Source: UBA4572 sp049965515
Lineage (GTDB): Bacteria; Nitrospirota; Leptospirillia; Leptospirillales; Leptospirillaceae
Reading direction: 5' to 3'
Assembly: GCA_049965515.1 (NCBI GenBank)
Contig: JBMFWG010000033.1
Span: forward strand, 1 to 19,997
Length of the DNA: 19,997 nt
Below are positions 1 through 6,606 of this stretch, piece after piece; the stretch's first letter is position 1, and each line of letters starts with the position of its first letter. The notes beneath the pieces are model-generated. The model was not told the DNA's origin and searched no databases. It worked only from the letters and a program-made list of their open reading frames with translations. The position numbers and the translations under genes are program-made.

Positions 1-56
1 GCCTTGCGGCCGAGGGATTTTAAGTCCCTTGCGTCTGCCTGTTTCGCCACTCCGGC
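1..56 (-). tRNA. tRNA-Leu (anticodon UAA), 5' part
   Basis: Read on the minus strand, this begins with the acceptor strand GCCGGAG at 56-50, followed by a D-arm (TGGCGAAACAGGCAGACGC). A five-pair anticodon stem, AGGGA with TCCCT, encloses the seven-base loop CTTAAAA. The anticodon TAA lies at 22-20, giving leucine. The start of a long variable arm (CTCGGCCGCAAGGC) follows, as expected for a class II tRNA. The T-arm and 3' acceptor strand lie beyond the window edge. Confidence 0.9.
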
Positions 57-86
57 AAGAGGGAGGGGAGACGAAATCCACCGAAG

Positions 87-115
87 GTTATCACGCGTCT
101 GCCTTCTCCTGCAAA
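87..115 (-). promoter_or_regulatory. Possible promoter of tRNA-Leu
   Basis: Minus-strand TTTGCA (115-110) and GATAAC (92-87) are 17 nt apart, about 30 nt upstream of the tRNA 5' end. Each matches the sigma70 consensus at four of six positions. Its -35 box abuts the -35 box of the divergent plus-strand promoter. This is a weak call. Confidence 0.3.
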
Positions 116-145
116 TTGACAAAAGATCATGTCTGCCATTATTCT
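116..145 (+). promoter_or_regulatory. Sigma70-type promoter for the 32-aa / PuuD-like operon
   Basis: A perfect -35 box TTGACA (116-121) is followed after 18 nt by TATTCT (140-145), which matches the -10 consensus at four of six positions. The start would be near 152, leaving a leader of roughly 110 nt. The 9-nt direct repeat AAGATCATG occurs at 123-131 inside the spacer and at 149-157 around the predicted start, and could be a regulator site. The leader also contains a small hairpin with stem GACCC (207-211) and GGGTC (217-221). Confidence 0.55.
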
Positions 146-264
146 TGTAAGATCATGGTTTGCGTGATCCGACATCGTTGTGATGGATTCGCCAGATACC
201 GCCAGTGACCCGTAAGGGGTCCCGGTCAAAAGATTATCAACAAGTAGGCTTTCGGAGGAATCTC

Positions 265-363
265 ATGAAAAATCCGCTCGACTCCCTTTGGGGAACCGTC
301 ATCTCGGGATTTGTGCTGACGGGCATCCTGTTCTTTGTCGTCAAGGGGCTCGTCAACCACTAG
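265..363 (+). CDS. 32-aa single-pass membrane peptide
   Basis: This short frame starts at an ATG preceded by a strong GGAGGAA ribosome binding site at 254-260. It encodes 32 residues: a short polar N-terminus (MKNPLDSLWG), one hydrophobic span of about 18 residues, and a basic tail ending KGLVNH. It lies 46 nt upstream of the 165-aa membrane protein, on the same strand and downstream of the same promoter, so the two are probably co-transcribed. It could be a small accessory subunit of that protein or of a respiratory complex. I do not recognise a family. Its size, strong binding site and clean hydrophobic helix argue that it is real. Confidence 0.65.
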   Translation: MKNPLDSLWGTVISGFVLTGILFFVVKGLVNH

Positions 364-409
364 ACCTTTTATCTGATTACCGGACAACGTCCCAACAAGG
401 AGTCATTGC

Positions 410-907
410 ATGGAACAACAGGGTACAGAGCTTATCGTACGATGGTTTCACTTTTTGGCCGGGATTATGTGGATCGGCCTGCTTTATTATTTCAACTTTG
501 TTCAGGGAGCCTTCCTCAAGGCGGCTTCTCCTGAAGCCAAGGCTGATGCTTTCAAGCATCTCGTTCCCCGGGCTCTGCTCTTCTTCCGCTGGGCGGCTCT
601 TTTGACCGTCCTTTTCGGCCTCTCCATCCTGGGACAGCGTCATATTCTCCTTCAGGCCTATACCCTGCAGGGAGGAGCCGCCATTATTGGCATGGGGGCC
701 TGGCTCGGAACCATTATGCTCTTTAACGTCTGGGGTCTGATCTGGCCGAACCAGAAGAAAGTCATCGGTCTGGTGCCTGCCGAGCCAGCAGAAAAGACAA
801 AGGCCGCTCGCGTGGCCTTCCTGGCCAGCCGGGTTAACGTGATGCTCTCGATCCCGATGCTGTTCTTCATGGGGGCTTCAAGCCACGGTGGAGCGCTTTT
901 TCACTGA
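410..907 (+). CDS. PuuD / urate-oxidase-N-like four-helix membrane protein
   Basis: The protein has 165 aa and about four membrane spans (roughly residues 10-32, 53-72, 85-108 and 137-156). The N-terminal stretch RWFHFLAGIMWIGLLYYF closely resembles the first helix of the membrane domain of PuuD-type urate hydroxylases (Urate_ox_N). Here only about half of that domain is present, and no cytochrome c domain is attached. His14 in helix 1 and His51 before helix 2 could be heme ligands; this is inference. The start is supported by AAGGAGT at 396-402. A strong terminator follows. Short stand-alone homologues have no settled function, and no purine-degradation genes are nearby, so a urate role is unlikely. 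A membrane heme or electron-transfer role is possible. Confidence 0.7.
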   Translation: MEQQGTELIVRWFHFLAGIMWIGLLYYFNFVQGAFLKAASPEAKADAFKHLVPRALLFFRWAALLTVLFGLSILGQRHILLQAYTLQGGAAIIGMGAWLGTIMLFNVWGLIWPNQKKVIGLVPAEPAEKTKAARVAFLASRVNVMLSIPMLFFMGASSHGGALFH

Positions 908-934
908 GTGAATAAGAAGACCGTTGATGTGTCG

Positions 935-968
935 AAAAGGCCAAGGTTTCCCTTGGCCTTTTTTATTT
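935..968 (+). terminator. Rho-independent terminator, possibly bidirectional
   Basis: AAGGCCAAGG, the loop TTTC and CCTTGGCCTT form a perfect 10-bp stem, followed on the plus strand by TTTTATTTT. It ends the plus-strand operon 30-60 nt after the 165-aa gene. On the minus strand the hairpin is followed by four T, so it may also end the mrp-gpmA operon arriving from the other side. Confidence 0.9.
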
Positions 969-1008
969 TGCAAGCGTTAGACGTTTCCATGGGTTCCGGG
1001 GAAGGGAT

Positions 1009-1140
1009 TCAGGCAGGGGAATGCATATAGCTCCAGACGGAATAAAAAAGAAGGATACCGAAGCCGGCTTTCACCACGAGAATCAGGATCTTGAGGCGTC
1101 GGTGGCGGGCATCCTCCCGGTCGTCATCCCGCTGTGCCAT
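1009..1140 (-). CDS. 43-aa membrane peptide coupled to gpmA
   Basis: This small frame begins with an ATG that overlaps the 3' end of gpmA by 17 nt in another frame. It encodes a strongly charged N-terminus (MAQRDDDREDARHRRLK) followed by one hydrophobic segment (ILILVVKAGFGILLFYSVW) and a short tail. A charged cytoplasmic head with one membrane anchor is a typical layout for a small inner-membrane protein. The binding site is weak (GGGAG about 13 nt upstream), so expression would depend on translational coupling to gpmA. No family is recognised. It is the last frame before the shared terminator. Confidence 0.5.
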   Translation of the reverse strand: MAQRDDDREDARHRRLKILILVVKAGFGILLFYSVWSYMHSPA

Positions 1141-1786
1141 CGAGCGTCTTTTTCTCCCGGATCCTGATTCCCGGAAGTTCCGGGATGGGGCTTGCACCGG
1201 GAACGATCTCGAGTCGATAGACGATAGGGGTTGCGGTGGGAATATTGACCTCAAGAATCTGTTCTTTCGTCAGGGATTCGAGCTCCATGATCATGGCCCG
1301 CAGAGAATTCCCGTGGGCTACGACAAGGCAGTTCTCCCCCTTTTGCAAGGCCGGAAGAATTTTGGCGTGAACGTAGGGGAGAACCCGGTCCTTGGTGGTC
1401 TTGAGGCTTTCTCCTCCGGGAGGCGCCACATCGTAGCTTCTTCTCCAGATGTGAACCTGCTCGTCCCCGTATTTTTTGGCTGTCTCCGCCTTGTCGAGGC
1501 CCTGAAGATCACCATAGTGACGTTCGTTCAAGGCTTCGGAACGCTCCACCGGGATTCCCTTGTGCTCCGAGGTTTCAAGAATGAGCTCCAGGGTTTTCTG
1601 GGCACGCTTGAGTCCGGAGGTAAAGGCTCGGGTGACAGGATAGGACTTCAGGCGGACTCCTGCGCGACGGGCTTCCTCCATGCCGAGAGGTGTCAGGTCC
1701 ACGTCGACCCATCCGGTAAAACGATTTTCCTTGTTCCAGACACTTTCTCCATGTCTGACGAGAATAAGAAGCGCTTCCTTTCCCAA
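1124..1786 (-). CDS. gpmA: 2,3-bisphosphoglycerate-dependent phosphoglycerate mutase
   Basis: This enzyme interconverts 3- and 2-phosphoglycerate in glycolysis and gluconeogenesis through a phosphohistidine. The hallmark LVRHGES followed by WNKENRFTGWVD lies at the N-terminus (phospho-acceptor His12 with the start used here). ALNERHYGDLQG supplies the acid/base glutamate, and AHGNSLRAM carries the second catalytic histidine. I place the start at a TTG at 1786 because AAAGGAG lies 6-7 nt upstream and the protein then begins MGKEALLILVRHGE, typical of the family. An in-frame TTG at 1807 would add seven residues but would put that ribosome binding site inside the gene. The length of 220 aa fits. 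It follows the DUF971 gene, is last but one in the operon, and precedes an overlapping 43-aa frame. Confidence 0.95.
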   Translation of the reverse strand: MGKEALLILVRHGESVWNKENRFTGWVDVDLTPLGMEEARRAGVRLKSYPVTRAFTSGLKRAQKTLELILETSEHKGIPVERSEALNERHYGDLQGLDKAETAKKYGDEQVHIWRRSYDVAPPGGESLKTTKDRVLPYVHAKILPALQKGENCLVVAHGNSLRAMIMELESLTKEQILEVNIPTATPIVYRLEIVPGASPIPELPGIRIREKKTLDGTAG

Positions 1787-1901
1787 GAGTCTCTCCTTTG
1801 TCGGCAAGAGGGTTCCCTGACCAGGGGTGGGAGGGAAACATGATCCGCTCCCAGTTTTCTCGGCTTATCCTACCATATCCTTCCGGATCATCTTCACTTC
1901 C

Positions 1902-2219
1902 TCAGAGACGATCCTCCCGGCAGAGATCGCAAGGGCAAAGCTCTCTCAGAAGGTCGAAGGAGTAGATTCCTGTATTGTGGCCGTCGGAAAACCCGATGGA
2001 CAGGGCATACTGGCCAACAAGGCTCCAGGATGTCGGCCGGATGTCGGCGGGAATCATCTCTTCCCGGACGGTTCTTTCTCCGGTCCATTCGTTGACGCAG
2101 GAGGCACAGGGGCATTGGAGGCGAAGAGAGCGGGAGGAAAAAAGGGACAGATGGCCATCGCGCCACTGAATCCGGATGGTTCGGGGATCGGTTGATTCAA
2201 TATTCTGTGGAAGGATCAT
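1902..2219 (-). CDS. DUF971 (GBBH-like N-terminal domain) protein
   Basis: The 105-aa protein matches the DUF971 fold found as a stand-alone protein in bacteria, at the N-terminus of gamma-butyrobetaine hydroxylase, and at the C-terminus of plant HCF101. The signature pairs are visible: LQCPCASCVNEWTG in the first half and LRELCPCDLCRED at the end, a cysteine set able to bind zinc or an Fe-S cluster. The start is the ATG at 2219, with GGAG five nt upstream. A longer frame beginning at 2261 would overlap gpsA without a good binding site. HCF101 joins a DUF59-Mrp ATPase to DUF971. Here mrp and this gene lie in one operon, consistent with a shared role in Fe-S delivery, although that role is inference. 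Confidence 0.85.
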   Translation of the reverse strand: MILPQNIESTDPRTIRIQWRDGHLSLFSSRSLRLQCPCASCVNEWTGERTVREEMIPADIRPTSWSLVGQYALSIGFSDGHNTGIYSFDLLRELCPCDLCREDRL

Positions 2220-2257
2220 GGGAGCTCCTGTATGTAAGCCGGAAGAGGTCCGGCGGA

Positions 2258-3313
2258 TCAAAGATCGTGCTCTTCCTCCGACCGAAGGGGCCGGCGCATC
2301 AGGGCGGAGAGGGTGCTTCCGAGATCGGCATGTTCGTGGAGGATCCGGTAGACGGCCCGGGTAATGGGGAGCTCCACGCCCATCTTTTCGGCCAAGGCAT
2401 GGGCAGAAGCGGCGGTGGTCACTCCCTCCGCCACCTGCCCAAGCTCGATGAGAATTGATGCCAGTGAATGACCCTCTCCCAGTCGGAGGCCGACCCGGCG
2501 ATTACGGCTTTTGTCACCGGTGGCGGTCAAAAGCAGGTCCCCGACTCCGGCAAGCCCCGAAAACGTCAGCGGATCGGCGCCCATCCGGACCCCCAGGCGA
2601 GTCATCTCGGCGAGCCCTCGGGTGATGAGAGCCGCCCGGGCATTGTCGCCAAGTTTCATGCCATCGGAGATTCCCGTGGCAATCGCCAGGACGTTTTTCA
2701 TGGCTCCGGCTAGTTCGATTCCCTGTACGTCGCGGCGAGTATAGACCTTGAACCAGGAGGCATTGAAAAGGTGCTGGAGGTCGCGGGCCAGCTCCGGATC
2801 CTGGGAGGCAGAGACAATGGCTGTGGGCTTTTTTTCGACGACCTCCCGGGCAAAGGAGGGTCCAGAGAGGATGGCATAGTCTTTGGCATCCGGGGAATAA
2901 GTCTCCCGGCAGATCTGGGATAGGGTGGCAAGGGTACTGTTCTCGATGCCTTTGGTCGCTCCTGCCAGGGGGAGGGGATGGGGAAGTGTTTTCGCCACTC
3001 GCGACAGAACATCCCGGCAGGACTGGCAGGGAATGGCCAAAATGAGAAGGGTCGCCCGTGAAAGGGCTTCATTGAGATCAGGGGTGACGGAGAGGGACTC
3101 CGGAAGAATGATTCCCGGGAGGTAGACCCGGTTTTCCCGGGTCCGGGCGATATCCTGGGCCAGGATCGGATCCCTGACCCAGAGGGTCGGGGACCACCCC
3201 GCCAAGGCAAGATGAACGGCCAAAGCCGTACCCCAGGAGCCTCCTCCAAGGACCAGGGGCGCCGGAGTCTCGCCGATTCTTGAGAAAACGCGGGGAACGG
3301 AGGTGTTAGCCAT
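2258..3313 (-). CDS. gpsA: NAD(P)-dependent glycerol-3-phosphate dehydrogenase
   Basis: GpsA reduces dihydroxyacetone phosphate to sn-glycerol-3-phosphate, the backbone for phospholipids. The Rossmann motif VLGGGSWGTALAVHLA lies at about residues 21-36. LAGATKGIE lies in the middle. The catalytic segment ELAGAMKNVLAIATGISDG contains the conserved lysine and is followed by LGDNARAALITRGLAEM and FSGLAGVGDLLLTATG. The length of 351 aa is slightly above the usual 330-340 because of a roughly 18-residue N-terminal extension. The ATG overlaps the truA stop by 8 nt, so translation is probably coupled, and there is no strong separate binding site. Confidence 0.97.
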   Translation of the reverse strand: MANTSVPRVFSRIGETPAPLVLGGGSWGTALAVHLALAGWSPTLWVRDPILAQDIARTRENRVYLPGIILPESLSVTPDLNEALSRATLLILAIPCQSCRDVLSRVAKTLPHPLPLAGATKGIENSTLATLSQICRETYSPDAKDYAILSGPSFAREVVEKKPTAIVSASQDPELARDLQHLFNASWFKVYTRRDVQGIELAGAMKNVLAIATGISDGMKLGDNARAALITRGLAEMTRLGVRMGADPLTFSGLAGVGDLLLTATGDKSRNRRVGLRLGEGHSLASILIELGQVAEGVTTAASAHALAEKMGVELPITRAVYRILHEHADLGSTLSALMRRPLRSEEEHDL

Positions 3314-4178
3314 GGGAGTCGGTGCCGCCTTTCGCGGAAGGAGGGTCCGGAGTCACATGGGGTGAAGGATAGCAGGTTTGGGTGCGCGGGTCGAACGGAT
3401 CAGTGTCATAAAGGACCCGGGCAAGGGCAAGGCCCTCCGGAGGGAGGGGTTCGACGGTCCGAAATGGAGGGGGTGCCTCTTTTCGGAGAAGCGTCGGAAT
3501 TTCCTCAAGAGGGCGATGTCCCTCTCCCGCCTCCAGAAGGTATCTCCCGATCATGCGAACCATCTTGTGGAGAAATCCCGGTCCGGTCACCCAGAGAATG
3601 ACCCCGGCCGGCCGCTCTTCCCAGAGAATGTTGTCGATCCTTCTCGTGCTGTCATCGGGGAGAGAGGAGGCGACGGAAAAGTGGCGGAAGTCATGGGTTC
3701 CCAGGAAGAAGGTCGAGGCCTCCCGGGCTCGTGGGAGAAAAAAGTCGGGAGGGAGAGGGGCCGCGAAGGGGGTGGCCAGAGGGTGGAGAGAGAGGTTGAC
3801 CGGGAGCCGGCGGAAGACATAGCGGTAGATTTTGCCTCGGGCGCTGTGGCGGGCATGAAAGGAGGACGGAACACGTCGGCAGTCAAGGACCCGGAGACTC
3901 TCCGGAAGACGGGTGTTGAGGATTCGTGGGAGCCTGTCCACAGGGATGGAAAATCCCTCCGGAAGATCTGCGTGAGCCACCTGGCCCCAGGCAGAAACTC
4001 CCGCATCGGTCCGTCCGGAGCCAATCACTCCGACCGGGGTGTGACAAAGAGTGGTGAGGGCGTCCACCAGGAGGCCCTGAACGGTCCGCTGGTTTGGCTG
4101 GACCTGCCAACCGGAAAAATCCCGGCCGTCGTAAGCGAGGAGAAGGGCGATCCGTCGGGAGGAAGGAGTCTGGCTCAG
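3306..4178 (-). CDS. truA: tRNA pseudouridine(38-40) synthase TruA, probable CTG start
   Basis: TruA makes pseudouridine at positions 38-40 of the tRNA anticodon arm. The catalytic aspartate is in GSGRTDAGVSAWGQVAH (Asp58 in the model here). HARHSARGKIYRY and HDFRHFSV are further family motifs. The first ATG/GTG/TTG in frame is a GTG at 4067, but that would delete the conserved N-terminal strand. In the same open frame upstream I read LLLAYDGRDFSGWQVQP and then RTVQGLLVDAL, which belong to TruA. No ATG, GTG or TTG occurs upstream in this frame. The best candidate is CTG at 4178: GGAG lies five nt upstream, and CTGA overlaps the stop of the preceding gene by 4 nt. This gives 290 aa, a little longer than typical TruA. 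Confidence 0.9.
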   Translation of the reverse strand: MSQTPSSRRIALLLAYDGRDFSGWQVQPNQRTVQGLLVDALTTLCHTPVGVIGSGRTDAGVSAWGQVAHADLPEGFSIPVDRLPRILNTRLPESLRVLDCRRVPSSFHARHSARGKIYRYVFRRLPVNLSLHPLATPFAAPLPPDFFLPRAREASTFFLGTHDFRHFSVASSLPDDSTRRIDNILWEERPAGVILWVTGPGFLHKMVRMIGRYLLEAGEGHRPLEEIPTLLRKEAPPPFRTVEPLPPEGLALARVLYDTDPFDPRTQTCYPSPHVTPDPPSAKGGTDSHG

Positions 4179-4423
4179 GGGGCACTCCAGGGCTCGTTTC
4201 TTCGGAGGGCTTCCCAGGCCTCCTTGAGATCGACAAAGGCTTCAAGTTCGGATGAGAGGGCCTCTTCCCAGTTCTTCCAGTCTTCCGGACTTCCGGTTGA
4301 CGCGGGGGATTCCCCTCCTCCCAGAGCCTTTTCATAGGCGCGGGTGGAGAGAAAGCGGGCCTTCCTGTAATCGGTGTGCCGGGCATCAAAGTCGGCCAGG
4401 CGCTGTACCTTGAGTGGGTCCAT
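4175..4423 (-). CDS. Hypothetical 82-aa protein upstream of truA
   Basis: No family is recognised. The 82 residues are mostly polar and helix-prone, with two charged helical stretches (FDARHTDYRKARFLSTRAYEK and WKNWEEALSSELEAFVDLKE) separated by a Gly/Ser/Pro-rich linker. It has no cysteine and no membrane span. The ATG at 4423 has an AAGGAT-like site upstream. Its TGA stop overlaps the proposed CTG start of truA by 4 nt, so the two are probably translationally coupled. A palindrome sits between this gene and mrp. A soluble helical protein is all that can be inferred. Confidence 0.65.
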   Translation of the reverse strand: MDPLKVQRLADFDARHTDYRKARFLSTRAYEKALGGGESPASTGSPEDWKNWEEALSSELEAFVDLKEAWEALRRNEPWSAP

Positions 4424-4444
4424 GGGGATCCTTCGAGGAGATAT

Positions 4445-4473
4445 AGAGGGGGAAGGACGTCCTCCCCCCCTCT
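4445..4473. repeat. Intercistronic palindrome between mrp and the 82-aa gene
   Basis: The arms AGAGGGGGAAGGAC (4445-4458) and GTCCTCCCCCCCTCT (4459-4473) are nearly complementary, with one small internal mismatch region. No T-run follows on the minus strand, so this is not a classical terminator. It may be an RNA stability or processing element, or may attenuate expression downstream of mrp. Confidence 0.5.
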
Positions 4474-4478
4474 AAAAC

Positions 4479-5579
4479 TTAGGTTGCCTGGGCAAGATTC
4501 CCCAGAGTGATCGGCTGGAATTCGGAGTTGAGGATGCTGATACGGGAGGCGATATTTCCGGCAATCTTCAGATAAGCCTCCGAGAGGGGGCTTTCCGGGT
4601 GAGACAGGCCAATGGGGCGGCCCGCGTCTCCCGCCTCGCGGATCGCAAGATCAATGGGGATTCGGCCGAGGAAGGGAACTTTGAGTTCCGCCGCGGCGTG
4701 CTCCCCGCCACCCGTCGAGAATATGGGTGTCTCGTGGTGGCAGTGGGGACAGTGGAAGGAGCTCATGTTTTCAACGATCCCGAGGATGGGGACGTTGACC
4801 TTCTGGAACATAGCCAGTCCGCGACGGGAGTCGGACAGTGCCACCTCCTGGGGAGTCGTGACAATGACGGCCCCGGTGACGGGAACCAGCTGAGCCAGGG
4901 AGAGCTGGGCATCGCCGGTTCCGGGGGGCATGTCGACGACCAGATAATCCAGCTCTCCCCATTCCACATCCCGGATGAACTGGGTAATGATCCCGTGGAG
5001 CATGGGGCCCCGCCAGATAAGGGGGGCGCCCGGAGGAGCCATGAAGGCCATGGACATCACCGGGATATCGTACATCTTGGGGGGAAACCACCGGTTGTTG
5101 ACCTGCTTCGGGAGGGTCGAAACTCCCAGCATCATGGGAATATTGGGGCCGTATACATCGGAGTCGAGGATCCCCACCCGGGCACCAAGTCGGGAAAGGG
5201 CAATGGAGAGGTTGACAGCCGTGGTGGATTTGCCGACCCCTCCCTTTCCGCTGGAAACGGCGATGACATTCTTGACCCCCTCAATAGCGGCCTTGCCTTC
5301 GCGAGCCCCTCCCCCCGTGGTCCGGGCCGTCATCCGGATATCCACCGACACAATGCCGGGAACAGAGGCAAGGGCTGAAAGACAGGCTTTCTTGATCTCT
5401 TCCTTCAGGGGGCAGGCAGGGGTGGTGAGGATCACTGTGAAGACGACATTCCCGTCCTTGACGGTGAGATCCTCGATCATACCCAGGGTGACAAGATCCT
5501 TTTTAAAGTCAGGTTCGATGACGCGCCCCAGTGCCTTCATCACGCCTTCGGCGATTGTCTTGTCCTCAGACTGGCTCAT
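4479..5579 (-). CDS. mrp: Mrp/ApbC-type P-loop ATPase, Fe-S cluster carrier
   Basis: Mrp (ApbC) proteins bind and transfer Fe-S clusters in an ATP-dependent way. The 366-aa protein has an N-terminal DUF59/MIP18 domain (about residues 8-85, with Cys56 in TTPACPL). It is followed by a deviant Walker A SSGKGGVGKST at 109-119, LDSDVYGPNIP at about 138-148, DMPPGTGDAQLS around 216-227, and the cluster-binding pair C277-x2-C280 in FHCPHC. The ATG has AAGGAG six nt upstream. It begins a separate transcript: an intrinsic terminator lies between the isc operon and this gene. Association with ISC genes and a downstream DUF971 gene supports a role in cluster delivery. Confidence 0.96.
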   Translation of the reverse strand: MSQSEDKTIAEGVMKALGRVIEPDFKKDLVTLGMIEDLTVKDGNVVFTVILTTPACPLKEEIKKACLSALASVPGIVSVDIRMTARTTGGGAREGKAAIEGVKNVIAVSSGKGGVGKSTTAVNLSIALSRLGARVGILDSDVYGPNIPMMLGVSTLPKQVNNRWFPPKMYDIPVMSMAFMAPPGAPLIWRGPMLHGIITQFIRDVEWGELDYLVVDMPPGTGDAQLSLAQLVPVTGAVIVTTPQEVALSDSRRGLAMFQKVNVPILGIVENMSSFHCPHCHHETPIFSTGGGEHAAAELKVPFLGRIPIDLAIREAGDAGRPIGLSHPESPLSEAYLKIAGNIASRISILNSEFQPITLGNLAQAT

Positions 5580-5596
5580 TATGTCTCCTTATCATC

Positions 5597-5625
5597 TCTA
5601 TATCATTGGAACGTTTCGGTGAATG
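5597..5625 (-). promoter_or_regulatory. Possible extended -10 promoter for mrp
   Basis: On the minus strand TGATATAGA (5605-5597) resembles an extended -10 element (TGnTATAAT). A poor -35 candidate, CATTCA, lies at 5625-5620. It sits between the isc terminator and the mrp binding site, where a promoter would be needed. The predicted leader is very short. This is a weak call. Confidence 0.28.
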
Positions 5626-5636
5626 TCTGTCCTCAG

Positions 5637-5663
5637 GAAAAAAACACTCCGGTCAGGCCGGAG
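5637..5663 (-). terminator. Rho-independent terminator of the isc operon
   Basis: On the minus strand CTCCGG and CCGGAG form a 6-bp stem around the loop CCTGA, followed by TG and seven T (5644-5638). The stop codon of the preceding 129-aa gene lies inside the hairpin. This closes the isc transcript before mrp. Confidence 0.85.
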
Positions 5664-6042
5664 GTTCTTCCACCGGGGAAAAGCAAAGGTCAAGCTCTTC
5701 CGGGGTGGTGGTGCCGGTTGTGCCGTCCTCCCGGACCAGGCTAATCCGGCTGTGGGAGATCCGAATCACCTGGTAGATATTTCCCTCCCTGTCCCGGAGC
5801 TGGGGACGAAAGAGGTGGTCCCGGTACGAGAGCCCCGGGTCAGGAGGAGTGTCCCGGCAGAGTTCTGCAAAGGATTCGGGAGTGGTATCGGCCACTCCTT
5901 TTCGTGCGGCCAGATAGTCCTCATAGGAAGGGCGCCGGTCCGAGGAGGAAAAGGCCCAGAGAAGACGGGCCACAACGCCCCGAGGGGAAAGGGCGCCGTT
6001 GGGAATCCTCTCCCGAATCCGGATCGGGGGGCGCCCCTCCAT
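5653..6042 (-). CDS. Hypothetical 129-aa protein at the end of the isc operon
   Basis: I do not recognise this protein. It is soluble and charged, with an Arg-rich N-terminus (RPPIRIRERIP), a central segment SYEDYLAARKGVADTTPESF, and a C-terminal beta-rich part (YQVIRISHSRISLVREDGTTG) that could be a small barrel. It has only two cysteines and no membrane span. I chose the ATG at 6042, 11 nt after the iscX stop, with AGGA about nine nt upstream. A start at 6084 would overlap iscX by 31 nt. It is the last gene before the isc terminator, so it is co-expressed with the Fe-S machinery. That position suggests an Fe-S-related role, but nothing in the sequence shows one. Confidence 0.65.
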   Translation of the reverse strand: MEGRPPIRIRERIPNGALSPRGVVARLLWAFSSSDRRPSYEDYLAARKGVADTTPESFAELCRDTPPDPGLSYRDHLFRPQLRDREGNIYQVIRISHSRISLVREDGTTGTTTPEELDLCFSPVEEPPA

Positions 6043-6053
6043 GGAAAGACGTC

Positions 6054-6257
6054 CTACTGGTTGTCTTTCCATTCCTCGAACCAAGCCATCTGGATCGCCT
6101 CAAGGATCTTTTCGTTCGAGGCCTTGGGGTCTCCGGTAAAGCCCGGAAGAGCCACAATCCAGCCATGCATATCAGTAAAGCGAACCGACAGGGGGTCGGT
6201 GTCGGGATGATGCTCGTAGAGCTGGTAGCCAATCTCATAAGGGTCGTTCCAGTTCAT
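6054..6257 (-). CDS. iscX: IscX, Fe-S assembly adaptor
   Basis: The 67-aa product matches IscX (YfhJ), a small acidic protein that binds IscS and iron and tunes cysteine desulfurase activity. The family signature is clear: DPYEIGYQLYEHHPDTDPLSV, RFTDMHGWIVALPGF and DPKASNEKILEAIQMAW. The start is the ATG at 6257 (MNWNDPYEIG), 13 nt after the fdx stop, with GGAG about ten nt upstream. A longer frame from 6347 runs through the end of fdx and adds a Pro/Ser-rich segment not found in the family. Its retention is notable because its usual partner, IscS, looks catalytically dead here. Confidence 0.95.
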   Translation of the reverse strand: MNWNDPYEIGYQLYEHHPDTDPLSVRFTDMHGWIVALPGFTGDPKASNEKILEAIQMAWFEEWKDNQ

Positions 6258-6270
6258 AAGCCAGGCTCCG

Positions 6271-6606
6271 TCAGTGTTCGTGCGAGCCCCGGGAGCAGGG
6301 GGGGATGCGGACGGCGATATCGCCGTTGATCCGGGCCTGGCACCCAAGGCGAGATTTGAGGGTCAGTCCTTCGGCCCTGTCGAGCTGGTCCTCTTCGTCC
6401 TCTTCCATGACAGAAAGTCTGTCAAAGCCGTCCTCGACGATCACATGACAGGTGGAGCAGGCGCAGACTCCTCCACAATTGTGCTCAAGGGGAACGCCGG
6501 CCGCCTTGGCCGCCTCGAGGATCGAGGCATTCTCGGGCACAGTCACGGTCGTCGGGGTAAAGGGTTCGGCAAGGCGAGGGTCCGGGATGAATGAGACCTT
6601 AGGCAT
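6271..6606 (-). CDS. fdx: ISC-type [2Fe-2S] ferredoxin
   Basis: This adrenodoxin-like ferredoxin supplies electrons during Fe-S cluster assembly. The ligand pattern is C44-x5-C50-x2-C53 (in HNCGGVCACSTC) and C89 (SRLGCQA), with an additional Cys48 as in other ISC ferredoxins. The acidic stretch MEEDEEDQLDRAEGL is the partner-binding helix region. The length of 111 aa is normal. The ATG overlaps the hscA stop by 8 nt and has GGAGG five nt upstream. The usual electron acceptors are IscS/IscU. With IscS altered, it could still reduce persulfide on IscU, as in the general ISC mechanism. Confidence 0.96.
   Translation of the reverse strand: MPKVSFIPDPRLAEPFTPTTVTVPENASILEAAKAAGVPLEHNCGGVCACSTCHVIVEDGFDRLSVMEEDEEDQLDRAEGLTLKSRLGCQARINGDIAVRIPPCSRGSHEH

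Noticed and set aside
3378..4337. 319-codon plus-strand frame opposite truA
   Set aside because: truA motifs on the minus strand explain the region. The plus-strand frame has no binding site and shows the low-complexity Gly/Arg/Ser pattern of a shadow.
6258..6347. Extended iscX start at 6347
   Set aside because: It would run through the 3' end of fdx. The ATG at 6257 gives the exact IscX family length.
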